Assembly (NCBI GenBank): GCA_928085145.1
Contig: OV725081.1
Span: 45,015,637-45,079,636 of the forward strand
DNA: 64,000 bases
Reading direction: 5' to 3'
Origin: Nezara viridula
Taxonomy: Eukaryota > Arthropoda > Insecta > Hemiptera > Pentatomidae
In this document: in pieces, positions 46,641 through 57,587 of the stretch
Layout: each line of letters opens with the position of its first letter
How positions within the stretch are numbered: the first letter of the stretch is position 1
Notes under the pieces: generated by a model
Told to the model about the DNA's origin: nothing
The model's input: only the letters and a program-made list of their open reading frames with translations
Database searches by the model: none
Position numbers and translations under genes: made by a program

Positions 46641-47189
46641 TTTTAAAGAAAATAAAAATTTGTCCGAACTGTGGTTCCGTTCCGTTTATTTTATGCTGAT
46701 AAAAAAATAATACAATCTGAACTACAGAATACAATTAAACGAACAGTTGTACAGTTTGTAAAATTGGGGATGGAACGCCGTCAAGCGGACAGAGACTGAC
46801 CCCTTAGTATTTCATATAATTACAAGTTGCCTTAGGACAAATGTTACAAACAAAAACAAAACAGTATTACCATTAGAAAAGATCTTTAGTGAAGCTACAT
46901 ACAGCGGCGGTCGTACCGTATCCACCCCTTCACAATTAACTTGCAAACGGTCGGAAGGCGATACGGTTGGGAAAAAACAAACCATGTTATCAAATCAATC
47001 TTCTCCGTTTCGGGTACAATACTATCTAATGAATTTTATACACGTATACGCAGGTATAAAGAATAATTGTTTCAATGATAATTTTTAAAGAGTAAAAAAA
47101 AAATTGTTTGTCCTAGTAGATTATTATTTATTTGAGGAGGATTTGGCTTAAAATTTTATTTATTTTCTTAATTTTACTTCTAACCATAT

Positions 47190-47305
47190 TTTTTATAACT
47201 TTCAAACTATTATTATTACTAAACTTGCTATAGAGTTTATAGTTTCTATAACTAATAATAACAATTTGGTCCGACCAGACAGCAGCAGCCACCTGTCGGT
47301 GCCAT
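47190..47305 (-). mobile_element. 3' terminal scrap of the GGTCGGACCAAATTG LINE
   Basis: AATTTGGTCCGACCAGA and GTCGGTGCCATTAAT match 11420-11465. It lies directly left of the palindromic MITE at 47344. Confidence 0.4.
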
Positions 47306-47343
47306 TAATAATAAATAAATATATTTTACAAAGTTAGCTTATA

Positions 47344-47904
47344 GTCCGTAGTACAGACCCATTTTTATCAAATTATTAACATCCGGCTGAAACTTCATCT
47401 CATCGTAACCTACAAATATTTTATTTACGAAAATTCTCGGAATTCGGACTTTTCAATCTGGAGATCAGAAAACCTTTTCTATTTAATTAAGTACTAAAAA
47501 CTCGTAAATACCCATTTGCTTTCCACTTTAATCGTAAGATAACTTGAGCATAAAGCCGAGAAAAGTGGTGGTGACCTACAACGTGACCTACAACTCCAAA
47601 TTGTCAAAATAACGAGGTTATCTACATCAAACGGCTCAAAAATTTTGAAGGCCACCTTTTTTCTCGACTTTGTGCTCAATTTATCTTACGATTAAAGTGG
47701 AAAGCAAATGAGTATTTACGAGTTTTTAGTACCTAGTTAAATAGACTATGTTTCCCGACTTACAGATAGAAAACACTCCAATTCCAAGAATTTTCTTGAA
47801 TAAAATATTTGTTGGTTACGACTCATCGTATGATGATTTGAAGCTATTTACGAAATTTTAGACGGATGTTAATAATTTGATAAAAGGGGGTCTGTACCAC
47901 GGGC
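47344..47904. mobile_element. Palindromic TA-target MITE, copy 3
   Basis: GTCCGTAGTACAGACCC and GGGTCTGTACCACGGGC are terminal inverted repeats flanked by TA (47342-47343, 47905-47906). The arms mirror each other through GGTACTAAAAACTCGTAAAT and GGCCACCTTTTTTCTCGA. Confidence 0.83.
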
Positions 47905-47964
47905 TATTATTCTTTTAACAATTTCAACATAAAATATACTATAATCATATAATAAAATAGGGAG

Positions 47965-48270
47965 TGGGGTAGCTATCTTCCAGTAAGTAGAGTACTGAGC
48001 TTTTAATGTTAAATGTATCAGGTTCGATTCCCTGCTCATGGCAGAAAAATTATTTATTCTGTTTCATTGGCCGTGGGGTGACCCTGGGAAAGCAGACGCT
48101 CCTGGGGCATACCCAGCTATAAAGTGGGTATCCTCAATTAAAGTAATTAATCAAAGGGAAAAACCTTTCAGTTGAGAGTGATCTCGGTCAAATCACCTCC
48201 TTGCACAACCGTAGACCAAGAAACAGTGCTTTCCCAAAGTAGTACTGAACCCAAGACCCTTCATGGATTG
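47965..48270 (+). mobile_element. tRNA-Lys-derived SINE
   Basis: GGGGTAGCTATCTTCCAGTA, an anticodon-loop-like CTTTTAA and a perfect B-box GGTTCGATTCC (48021-48031) follow the order of a tRNA-Lys(UUU). A non-tRNA body (GGCCGTGGGGTGACCCTGGG) follows. The acceptor arm is not paired, so it is not a functional tRNA gene. End not defined. Confidence 0.6.
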
Positions 48271-48284
48271 TAGTGGTACAGGTG

Positions 48285-48800
48285 TTTTTTTTTTATTATA
48301 TGATTAAATATTACATAATAATATAATATTATACATATTAAATATTATAAGAACAATACTATAAGATCACACCATAATTGAGATTATATATATGTATGTT
48401 ATAATATACTCCTATAAGATAATATATGAAATATGAATACTAGTGTATGACCAACAAGAATATAACCAGAGAAAATAGAACTATATGAAAAACACAGCAT
48501 AAGAGACAAGCACAGGATTATATCCCATACATCAAGAATTGGAGTAACTAGTAAACCAGTAGTATATGATAGACACAAAGTATATAAGAATAAAGTCTAA
48601 GTATAAAATGAAATAATAATTAAATCGCAATAAAGTCTATTAATGATAATTAAATCATAATAAAGTCTAATAATAAGGTGATATAAGAATAATAATCAAA
48701 CTAATTAATAATTAATGAGTTCTAATACAATACTATAATAATAGAACAGAAAAGTATTAATAAAGAAGATACGAAACTAAAATACTAATACTCGTTATGA
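48285..48800 (-). mobile_element. 3' region of an unclassified LINE, second copy
   Basis: CCAACAAGAATATAACCAGA, ATTATATCCCATACATCAAG and GGAGTAACTAGTA parallel 11740-11850. Diverged and non-coding. Directly followed by the second copy of the 46065 repeat. Confidence 0.45.
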
Positions 48801-48806
48801 CCTATG

Positions 48807-49405
48807 TGTATATATGTAGTGATAAAATATATATGTAGTGAAAAATGTAGGATATAGGTAATGATTTTTTTATAATTATTAAACGATCGTTTCCCCAGCG
48901 TTAGAATTTTGTTTTTTTCTCGTACTCCTAAAACTCATAAATAATATTTTATTTTATTAGATTTAAAATATCAATTAATTCTAGAATTAAGATTGTTTCC
49001 TAGAACAATACTTAGCTATTTGTTGCACTATGGCTAGCTTAATCAAAGTTTGTGTGTCCCGCTGTAATCAGAATTATGCCATTATATTTATAATTACATT
49101 TTGTAAAAATGGACGCATATAACTATCCATCTTTTACTAGTTTTTATTATTTTATTTTTTGAATAAAATAAATTATAAGATGTGAATTAATAAAATTCTT
49201 TTGTAAAATTCTTAAAAACTTCTGTTATCACAATTTAGAAAATCAATTTAGTCAGCTTATAACCAATTCCACTGCAGATAGGAATTTGAAAATGGTTATA
49301 AGTAAACTAAACCGGCTTTCTAAATAGTAAAGCTTCTTTTTTTATTAAAGAAGTTGGAGAATTTTATTAATTCATGTCTTATAATTTATTTTATTCAAAA
49401 ATATA
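48807..49405. repeat. Interspersed repeat with terminal palindrome, copy 2
   Basis: Direct copy of 46065-46640. Its palindrome is longer: TTTTTGAATAAAATAAATTA (from 49157) is mirrored by TAATTTATTTTATTCAAAAA (to about 49401). Confidence 0.8.
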
Positions 49406-49409
49406 GCAT

Positions 49410-50670
49410 ATAGTTTGTTGATTATTATTGTCCGATAGAACATGAAATTTTATTTACTTTGACTCATTCATGAATAGTTGTATATAACTATTTAAATAAA
49501 ATTTTAGTTGGTTTTACTACAAAATTTGATTATAATTTTTGAAATTCAAGTCAATGTTCCATTTTGAGCAGACTTTTTGGGACTAAAAATATAATTTAAT
49601 CATAGGACTTTAATTTAGATATTCTAAATTAATTTACGAAATCAATATAATTTAAAAATATATTTAGTTAAAATTTATTAATACCGTCAACAAAATAAAT
49701 CCACGAACAATTTATATCAAAGTTACCATTGATAATAAAATAATAAAAAAATATCGTCTGAACTAAACGTAACCAGTTTAAATTAAAGAAACTGTTTTTA
49801 TTTATTTTTTTTCCCAATGGAGTATTATTCTTTTTTTTCTCTCGGCTGGATATTAGTTTCCTCTCCACCTAAGATGATATTCGATATTCATATCTACTAA
49901 AACATCTTGGTAGATTGATTTGGAAATTGACATCTACGAATATTTAAAATTAGTGTAACAGTCGTTAATTAGATTGGTATCACCATGATGTTAATTAGAC
50001 ATGGAAGTCCATTCTCTTAGGGTGGACAAAATTTCCAAATTTTTTAGTATTTTTTTTTAAATTCAAATATTTTTTTTTACCATTAATTTACCTCAAATAT
50101 AATTTTTTCTTATGTCCACAATCCGATGACTATGTTAGGTACTTAACTTAAATAATTAAAAAGTGTCAAGTATATTGAGTTTTTTTTTTATAGGAAAAAA
50201 TAAATAAAAATAAAAAATATTGATTTGAATTATATAAATTATAATCAATTCTGGTAGTAAAACAAACTCATAACATATGATTTATGATCTAATATTCTGA
50301 TAGAACACAAAACAAAAATTTCGAACTGGTTTATATTAATTTTCATTCCACTATCATTAATGTCGGTGTTATGTATAATTCAGATTTCTTAAATTGAATC
50401 AAAGTATCCCGAAATAAGTGTGACAATGGGTCTTCGATGACACATCTCAGTGACATCTTTTCTGTCATGAAGGAATCTTCGTCATCAGGTATTCAATGAC
50501 CTCAAGCGTGAACCTATGGTAAAAATTAATTTCAAACAATTGCTACTTATATTTGTCAATTTATTAATAATTACTTATTTGGATGTAATCCTGACTATGA
50601 CATCTTAAATCCTCAAGAAAAAATTATTAAACTAGTAAATGCCGATATATGTATAATTATTAATAAATAA
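49410..50670. other. AT-rich DNA, possible Penelope-type scrap
   Basis: 50430-50500 contains, on the minus strand, CCTGATGACGAAGATTCC followed by ACAGAAAAGATGTC, weakly hammerhead-like. Otherwise featureless. Confidence 0.35.
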
Positions 50671-50673
50671 TAA

Positions 50674-51921
50674 ATGGAAGTAATAATAAATGTATGTAAA
50701 AGTAATAATTATTTACGACTTCGGAAACCATTTAATAGTCTAAAAACTTCAGAACCAGAACCTCAGCCCCAACCAGGTACGTCTGCACAAGAAACGATTG
50801 AAGAATCACCTTTCTTTACTCCAAACCCCTACCAAGTGCTTCAAAATGACAGAGAAGTAATGGAGTCTGCAGCAATACCCAGAGAACCAAAGCCTCCTCC
50901 GATATTTGTGAAAAATATAAAAAATTTCCAGATGTTCTGCACCCAACTAAATAAAATCTGCTCTGGCAGTTATTCATGCCTTAACAGGACCAATGACACC
51001 AAAATAACACCTGATTCTGCAGAAGCCTACCGAAAAATAGTGAAGTACTTATCAGAAACAAATGCGAATTTTCACACTTACCAGCTGAGGCAGGAAAGAG
51101 CTTTACGAGTAGTGATAAGAAATTTACACTCCTCAACCCCCACTGAAGTTATTAAAGAAGAACTAACGACGCTTGGTTTCAATGTACGCCAGGTAACAAA
51201 CGTTTTGAAGGAGGACAGGGAGCAGCCAGGATTACGAAATAGGATCCCACTACCATTGTTTTTCGTGGACTTGGAGCCATCACCAGGTATCGAAAAAATA
51301 TATGATATCACAAGAATATACTACACAATGGTGAAAGTTGAGAAGCCATATCCCAAGAGAGACATCGTGCAGTGCCATAATTATCAGACCTATGGCCACA
51401 CGAAGTCATATTGCCACCATTTGCCGCGTTGCGTGAAGTGCGGTGAACAGCACAAATCTGTAGAGTGCACCAAACCTATACAAGATCCAGCAGTATGTGC
51501 CCTATGTTTGGAGGGACACCCGGCCAACTACAAAGGCTGCCAAATTTACAAGAATCTCAAAACCAGACACCAGAAAAACCGGATTCAAGATGAAGCACTA
51601 AGAACAAGAAGAGAGAGAGAGCCTTCCAGAATTGTAAACAATGATGTATCATTCTCCCAACTACTTAGAGGTAAGACTTTAACCGATAAATGTCAAGCCC
51701 TGCCACAACAACAACCTCAACCCCAACCTCAAAATCCTTTTCATCCTAATATACCTAACCACCAACAACAAATTCCTCATATTCCTCCTCCTTCAAATGC
51801 AACTGATCTCACAAGTTTGTTAGCATCTTTCCTCACCGATTTCAAATCCCTTGTTACTCCACTCATATCACTCCTCACGAATCTCGTATCTCACCTCATC
51901 CCTCCTTTGAAAAATCCTTAA
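50674..51921 (+). CDS. Jockey-like LINE ORF1 (Gag-like), with host-derived N-terminus
   Basis: 415 codons are open, but the first 24 (to 50745) lie left of or inside the target-site duplication and are flanking genomic DNA. Element-encoded residues start at about 25. The central part resembles the PRE_C2HC-type nucleic-acid-binding region (RALRVVIRNLHSSTPTEVI). Three CCHC-like knuckles follow at about residues 233-290. The first reads CHNYQTYGHTKSYC, with Tyr where the second Cys belongs; the second (CVKCGEQHKSVEC) and third (CALCLEGHPANYKGC) are intact. The C-terminus is Gln/Pro-rich. Jockey ORF1 binds element RNA and directs it to the nucleus. The truncated, mutated copy is probably defective. 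The stop TAA is followed directly by the ORF2 ATG. Confidence 0.85.
   Translation: MEVIINVCKSNNYLRLRKPFNSLKTSEPEPQPQPGTSAQETIEESPFFTPNPYQVLQNDREVMESAAIPREPKPPPIFVKNIKNFQMFCTQLNKICSGSYSCLNRTNDTKITPDSAEAYRKIVKYLSETNANFHTYQLRQERALRVVIRNLHSSTPTEVIKEELTTLGFNVRQVTNVLKEDREQPGLRNRIPLPLFFVDLEPSPGIEKIYDITRIYYTMVKVEKPYPKRDIVQCHNYQTYGHTKSYCHHLPRCVKCGEQHKSVECTKPIQDPAVCALCLEGHPANYKGCQIYKNLKTRHQKNRIQDEALRTRREREPSRIVNNDVSFSQLLRGKTLTDKCQALPQQQPQPQPQNPFHPNIPNHQQQIPHIPPPSNATDLTSLLASFLTDFKSLVTPLISLLTNLVSHLIPPLKNP
50734..50746. repeat. Target-site duplication, left copy
   Basis: AATAGTCTAAAAA, identical to 54881-54893 at the other end of the Jockey-like element. The bases before it (TTT/AA) resemble the preferred nick site of LINE endonucleases. 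Confidence 0.85.
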
Positions 51922-54880
51922 ATGACTCACATCCCTAAACCCATATCCATTCTCCTTTGGAATGCGAATGGTTTTAGAAATCATATAGACGAACTATCTA
52001 CTTTACTACTTGACAAGAACATTGATGTGGCACTAATTACTGAAACTCGACTAACCACTAAACAGCACCTCAATATACCACAATACCTGACATATCGTAC
52101 TGACCACCCTGACGGAAAAGCACATGCCGGTACTGCTGTAATTGTACACCAATCCCTCTCCCATCACGTACTCCCATTACCAATACATGATTTCCTACAG
52201 TCCACCGCTATCGTGATAAAAACCTTCTCCTTTCCGGTTACTCTTGCATCAGCGTATTGCCCTCCTAACCGATCCATATCCAATGCCCAATTCAGTTCTC
52301 TCCTCGACTCCTTAGGACATCACTTCATCTTGGGTGCAGACCTAAATGCCAAGCACCAACAATGGGGTTCCAGAACCACGAATTCTCGTGGCCGAACCCT
52401 GCTGTCTGCACTCAATTCCCAACGTTTTCACCTCCTTTCCCCCAACTCTCCTACCTACTGGCCCACAGATCCCAACCGTAATCCTGATCTTCTTGATTTC
52501 TTTATCCACAGCGGCTTAAGTCCCCTCAATTGTTCCATTACACGTCTAAATGAACTTTCCTCTGACCATAGTCCTCTAATCCTTAATGTTTCACTTGAAC
52601 CTGTTCCCAAACCTTCTCCACCGTCATTCATTAGGGGCCCAGTAAACTGGGACCTTTTCCGCCAAATAATATCCGATAATATTGATCTCAACATATCCCT
52701 CAAAACTCCCGATGACCTTGATAGTGCCGTAAATTCCTTTACTACCACAATCCAACAAGCCGCCTGGACTGCCTCCTTCCCAAAAGACTCCTCCAGAATT
52801 CCTATAAAGACCATTCTACCCCAACACCTCCTTAACCTAATCCGCACCAAACGCCGTGCCAGATTATTATGGCAACGTACCCGACATCCTACCGACCGCT
52901 GCTCCTATAATTACTACTGCAAACAATTAAAACTGGAATTAGCCACCTTCAGATCACAATCCTTCAACTCCTACCTATCCTCTCTCTCTTCTCGCGACAA
53001 TTCCCTTTGGAAAACCACAACAAAAATCCTAAATCCTCACCGCATTTCACATCCTCTCCGACGAGGTGATGGCTCCTGGGCAGCATCTGACGAAGATAAA
53101 GCTGAGGAGTTCGCCATTCACCTATCCAATACATTTATTTCACATCCGGAATCCCATCCTGCCCACACCGTAACAGTAGAAGAACTCCTTACATCACCAA
53201 TCCCACTTTCCTTGCCCCCAAAAGCTATTCATCCTTCCGAAGTAAAATTTCAATTAAAAAAACTAATCCCCCGTAAAGCTCCTGGACATGATCTCCTTAC
53301 ATCTCAAATCCTTCGACAACTTCCATCCAAAGCAGTCATATTCCTTACATATATCTACAATTGTATCCTACGCACCACCCACTTCCCTCTGTTATGGAAA
53401 CACTCCACTATTATCCTTTTCCCAAAACCAGGAAAACCTCTCAATAGCTCAACATCCTATAGACCAATCAGCCTACTCCCAATCCTTTCAAAAATTTTTG
53501 AAAAGATCCTTTTGAAACGAATCCTACCCATTATAGAATCCCAAAATATCCCTTCCCATCAGTTTGGTTTTCGCTCTCAACATTCTACTGTTCAACAAGG
53601 ACTCCGAGTTGTTGATCATATTTCCTCAGCCCTAGAAAACAAGGAATACTGTTCGGGTGCCTTTCTGGACATTGCACAGGCATTTGACCGGGTATGGCAC
53701 TCCGGACTGCTCTCCAAGCTTAAAATCCATTTACCTCAGTCCTTGTACCTAGTCCTCCGATCCTACCTCTCTGACCGCTCCTTTCGAGTTCGCTGTGGAA
53801 CAGAATTTTCCAATATCTACTCCGTTAAAGCCGGTGTTCCCCAAGGCAGCGTCTTGGGTCCCGTGCTTTACATCCTCTTTACTGCTGACATCCCTGTTCA
53901 TCCCGATACTTTTCTTGCAACATTCGCTGACGACACCGCAATCTTATCATCCAACTCTGATCCCGAAATAGCATCCTTAAATCTCCAAAACCACCTCACC
54001 TTGATTGAGCACTGGTGTAATAACTGGCGCATTAAAGTTAATGAATCTAAATGCCAACACATTACCTTTACACTCCGACGCAGTTCCTGTCCACCAGTAC
54101 ACTTTAATTCCATCCAGCTTCCTTACTCAGACACAGTCCGGTATCTTGGCTTTCATTTAGACCGAAGACTAACGTGGAACCCACATACTAGACTCAAAAG
54201 ACAAGAACTCAACCGACGATACGGCCAGCTATACAGACTACTAAACAGAAAATCCAAACTTTCTATTGAAAACAAATTACTTATCTACAAGACAATACTG
54301 AAACCTATATGGACATACGGACTTGAATTGTGGGGGACAGCAAAAGCTTCTAACATCAAACGTATTCAATCCTTTCAATCTAAAGTCCTTCGAACAATAG
54401 TTGATGCTCCGTTCTATGTAAATAACAAAATCCTACACCATGACCTTAATATCCCATTTGTCCTAGACCTTATTCCAGAAAAATTCTCCAAATTTCACCA
54501 GAACCTTACCTATCATCCAAATCCCCTTGCACAATCTCTATCCAGCACCACCCATCCTTACAATCCTCCTCGAAGGTTGAGGCGGCAGTGGCCCAGAGAC
54601 CTTTTGTAAATAAGCATCTATTGGAGTTTTGGCATTGGCCAGATCCTCCACTCAAGCCCGAGTGTGTATGATTAGGTTAGTTCTTTTGTTTATATACATT
54701 TATTTTATTTTATTGTATTTATTTTTATTTTATTTTATTATACTTATTATTATTAAGTTTCTGTATTATTATTTTTTTTTTTATTGTAAATAGAGTGTGA
54801 GTGTGCTTTCTCTGAACACTATTATAAATGTCCTTGATGTGACAGAATGTAATATTTCTAAATAAACAAATATAAAAAAA
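50747..54880 (+). mobile_element. Jockey-like LINE, 5' truncated within ORF1
   Basis: Bounded by a 13-bp duplication (50734-50746, 54881-54893). It holds the end of ORF1, a complete ORF2, a 3' UTR of about 270 bp with AATAAA near 54860, and a short poly-A. There is no 5' UTR: the left duplication abuts ORF1 coding sequence. Both frames are open, so insertion is recent. At least six other fragments of this family lie in the window. Confidence 0.92.
51922..54609 (+). CDS. Jockey-like LINE ORF2: endonuclease-reverse transcriptase
   Basis: 895 residues, uninterrupted. Endonuclease: WNANG (N14, N16), TETRL (E41), GADLN (D140, N142), DLLDF (189-193) and SSDHSPL (D215, H216) are all present. RT: SYRPISLLPILSKIFEK, QFGFRSQHST, FLDIAQAFDRVW (near 578-589), GVPQGSVLGPVLY and FADD (668-671). 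C-terminus: IWTYGLELWG and PPRRLRRQWPRDLL. It starts at the ATG touching the ORF1 stop, an arrangement suited to reinitiation of translation. It would nick DNA and copy element RNA at the nick. No missing catalytic residue was seen. Confidence 0.94.
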   Translation: MTHIPKPISILLWNANGFRNHIDELSTLLLDKNIDVALITETRLTTKQHLNIPQYLTYRTDHPDGKAHAGTAVIVHQSLSHHVLPLPIHDFLQSTAIVIKTFSFPVTLASAYCPPNRSISNAQFSSLLDSLGHHFILGADLNAKHQQWGSRTTNSRGRTLLSALNSQRFHLLSPNSPTYWPTDPNRNPDLLDFFIHSGLSPLNCSITRLNELSSDHSPLILNVSLEPVPKPSPPSFIRGPVNWDLFRQIISDNIDLNISLKTPDDLDSAVNSFTTTIQQAAWTASFPKDSSRIPIKTILPQHLLNLIRTKRRARLLWQRTRHPTDRCSYNYYCKQLKLELATFRSQSFNSYLSSLSSRDNSLWKTTTKILNPHRISHPLRRGDGSWAASDEDKAEEFAIHLSNTFISHPESHPAHTVTVEELLTSPIPLSLPPKAIHPSEVKFQLKKLIPRKAPGHDLLTSQILRQLPSKAVIFLTYIYNCILRTTHFPLLWKHSTIILFPKPGKPLNSSTSYRPISLLPILSKIFEKILLKRILPIIESQNIPSHQFGFRSQHSTVQQGLRVVDHISSALENKEYCSGAFLDIAQAFDRVWHSGLLSKLKIHLPQSLYLVLRSYLSDRSFRVRCGTEFSNIYSVKAGVPQGSVLGPVLYILFTADIPVHPDTFLATFADDTAILSSNSDPEIASLNLQNHLTLIEHWCNNWRIKVNESKCQHITFTLRRSSCPPVHFNSIQLPYSDTVRYLGFHLDRRLTWNPHTRLKRQELNRRYGQLYRLLNRKSKLSIENKLLIYKTILKPIWTYGLELWGTAKASNIKRIQSFQSKVLRTIVDAPFYVNNKILHHDLNIPFVLDLIPEKFSKFHQNLTYHPNPLAQSLSSTTHPYNPPRRLRRQWPRDLL

Positions 54881-54893
54881 AATAGTCTAAAAA
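54881..54893. repeat. Target-site duplication, right copy
   Basis: AATAGTCTAAAAA directly after the poly-A of the Jockey-like element. The first two A could belong to the tail, leaving 11 certain bases. Confidence 0.85.
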
Positions 54894-54899
54894 ATGTCC

Positions 54900-57215
54900 T
54901 ATTATGAAAGGGGCTAATTAACTTAAACTTAAAATTTTATTTAAAACTTTAAGTAAAACTTGGAAGAAGAAATAAACGTATTGCAACATAGTTTCATATT
55001 ACCTTCATTTTATGCAAAAAGAAGAATTCCTCGAACTCATTCGCAATTACAATTATACAGTTCCGCAGATGTCTTATTGAGGGATGTCTAAATTTAGGAT
55101 CTAGAATAGCTAGATAAACAATTTGGGAGAATCTACTTGGAAAGATAAACTATGCATCTATAACCACCGAAATTATCATAAAACCAATAAAGGAAGAAAT
55201 TAATCGTCAACTATTAACTGTCAACTGACTCGCGAATTACAAATCAATCAATTTATTATTTCTCCAAAAGCATTGCGTGTATTACCTCAGCAGCAGTGAG
55301 AGTAAAATCCTTTTAGTGTTTTATCTACCTATTTATTTATTTTTTACGTTTGACTCTCGTAATAGATAAATATTTTGAAACTGTATATGGTAGTTATAAT
55401 CACTGGCTGATCCAGATTTAGTTGATAAACCAAGAACTTGGATAATTTTTTTTCTGTCAAATACGTCGTCACAATTGAACATACACAGCAAGACTTTTTA
55501 CAGGCATTATCAATCAGTGATTGATTTAAGTCGAATAGATTTTCTGTTCTAAAACCTTTAGTACATTATTCTGGGAATAATATTAAATGAGCACCAGGTC
55601 ATTGAGTTTAGGGATAAACCTGCCGATTGACCGTGGATGCTGACCAGTTCAACTATTTGCATCTACGATTCATTTATTTTATTAGGTCATAGATCAATGC
55701 ATTTATAATTATAAATCATACAAATAATTTTATTCTTTAAATGATTTTTGACCGAGGGTCATCAGAAAATTTGTTTTCTTTACTATCCTTATATTGTTGC
55801 CAATTTTCCAACATAATGAGCTATTCTCAAGTATGGAGTGTAATAACTATAATTACTCGCAGGATATTAAAATGTAGTCAATTAAATTTAATGAAAACTC
55901 AAATAATTTAATTATATTATATACTGAATTTTACGAAATAAATTATGACAATGTATGTACTTAACAAAGTTTACAATTTATGAGTTCACATTTCAATATT
56001 TTAATGTTCTATGACTAAGTATAATTTTTATAGTTCATACTTAAAAATGGTGAGTCTTGGCGAAAGGTGTTTTGAAGGATAGATAATAATATAGTACCAA
56101 AGATAAGAAATATGACTAGATAATCATATAAATAAATATAATACATTAAATACTTCTGGAATGTAACTTTAAATCGTAAACGTGAAAAAAAAATAAATAA
56201 ATGGAAAATATAATTAAATCTTAAAAAACATTACATAGCGTTCTGCAAAAAACTTTCTCATCATTCTATTCAAAAATAGTTCGGAATAGGAAAAATAATT
56301 TGAAAACAGAATCATTTATTCTCATTATAAGAAAGCTTATGACTTCCTTTAAACACTAAATTTCATAAATCATATCAGCAATTTAGCTTAGTTGTACATC
56401 CCATTGAATTTTTGGTGTTCTATATAAGTCTCTTTAATATATTTAAAAAAAAACATTTTATTTATTTTTCCCAGATTCCAGAGTTTTGGGCAGTCTTTGC
56501 CATGGTCCAAAAACATTATTCAACTTGAATTAATTTTACTAGGAGGGAAAAATAAGTTTAATAAATATATTCAGCTATCTTTACAGATTTTTAAAAACAA
56601 TTTAGGTATTAAAAAATCATTAGTTAAGAAAAAAAACGTAAAAGAATGAAAAATACATTAGATTTTTTTTAAATAATTAGAGATGGCAAATATACGAAAA
56701 CCAAAAATATAATAATAATACAGTCCCTGTTTTATTCCAGAACTCTGTCAGCTTATAAAACTTTTATTTTATAACTAATAAAATTTTATTTTGTGTTTGT
56801 TGTTATGAATAAAATCTAAAAATATGATGAAATTATGAATAGAAGAGTAAATAAAGGATAATATAATAGGAATTTTGCCAAATAAAAAAAAAAGAATCTA
56901 TTTAATTTTTTTTTTATCTATTTATTGAATAATAATACAATCAGCCACTGGAGGGCTATAAGTATTAGGGCTAAGAGTTCTCATTCAAACAATATATACA
57001 AATAATAGAGAAATAAATATAAATATATAAAGTAAATAAATAATACTGATGAAGAAAGAAAATAAAAGAAAAAAAAATAAATAACAATAACATAAAAAGA
57101 AACTTATAAACACAATCATAACTTATAAACACAATCATTCTATTTAATTAACAAATAGATTTAAAAGTAATGCAATGTACTCGAACGACACACCATGTAA
57201 ATAAAGTGCAACATT
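54900..57215. other. AT-rich DNA, no feature seen
   Basis: No gene or recognised repeat. Confidence 0.5.
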
Positions 57216-57217
57216 AT

Positions 57218-57341
57218 AATAATGAAGAGAAGGAGGGTTGGGGTGATGAGTCAAAATAAAAATGGTAAAAATAAATAATAATATTTATTTTTGCCATTTT
57301 TATTTTGACTGATCACCTCAACCATCCTTCTCTTCATTATT
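57218..57341. repeat. Long near-perfect hairpin
   Basis: AATAATGAAGAGAAGGAGGG on the left and its mirrored complement on the right, arms of about 59 bp with only a few mismatches and a loop of about 6 bp. No coding capacity and no flanking duplication identified. Confidence 0.85.
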
Positions 57342-57344
57342 CAC

Positions 57345-57555
57345 TACAGTCAACCATCAACCCACAACATTATAATATATTAATATAGAAGCTATATATC
57401 TTGATAATGATCTAAAAATATTGAAATATAGAAAACTTGGGTTTATATCGTGGGTAAGAAACCTGCGCTCTTCGTGTTTTTTTATGCGGCATTCATAAAT
57501 GTCATCCCTGAAATTAATTAAAATTTAATTATTTAGATCACGACATCATTATAAT

Positions 57556-57587
<32 letters not shown>

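Noticed and set aside
50430..50500. Hammerhead on the minus strand
   Set aside because: CTGATGA and GAAA boxes occur, but the candidate stem II does not reach the GAAA; kept only as a weak note.
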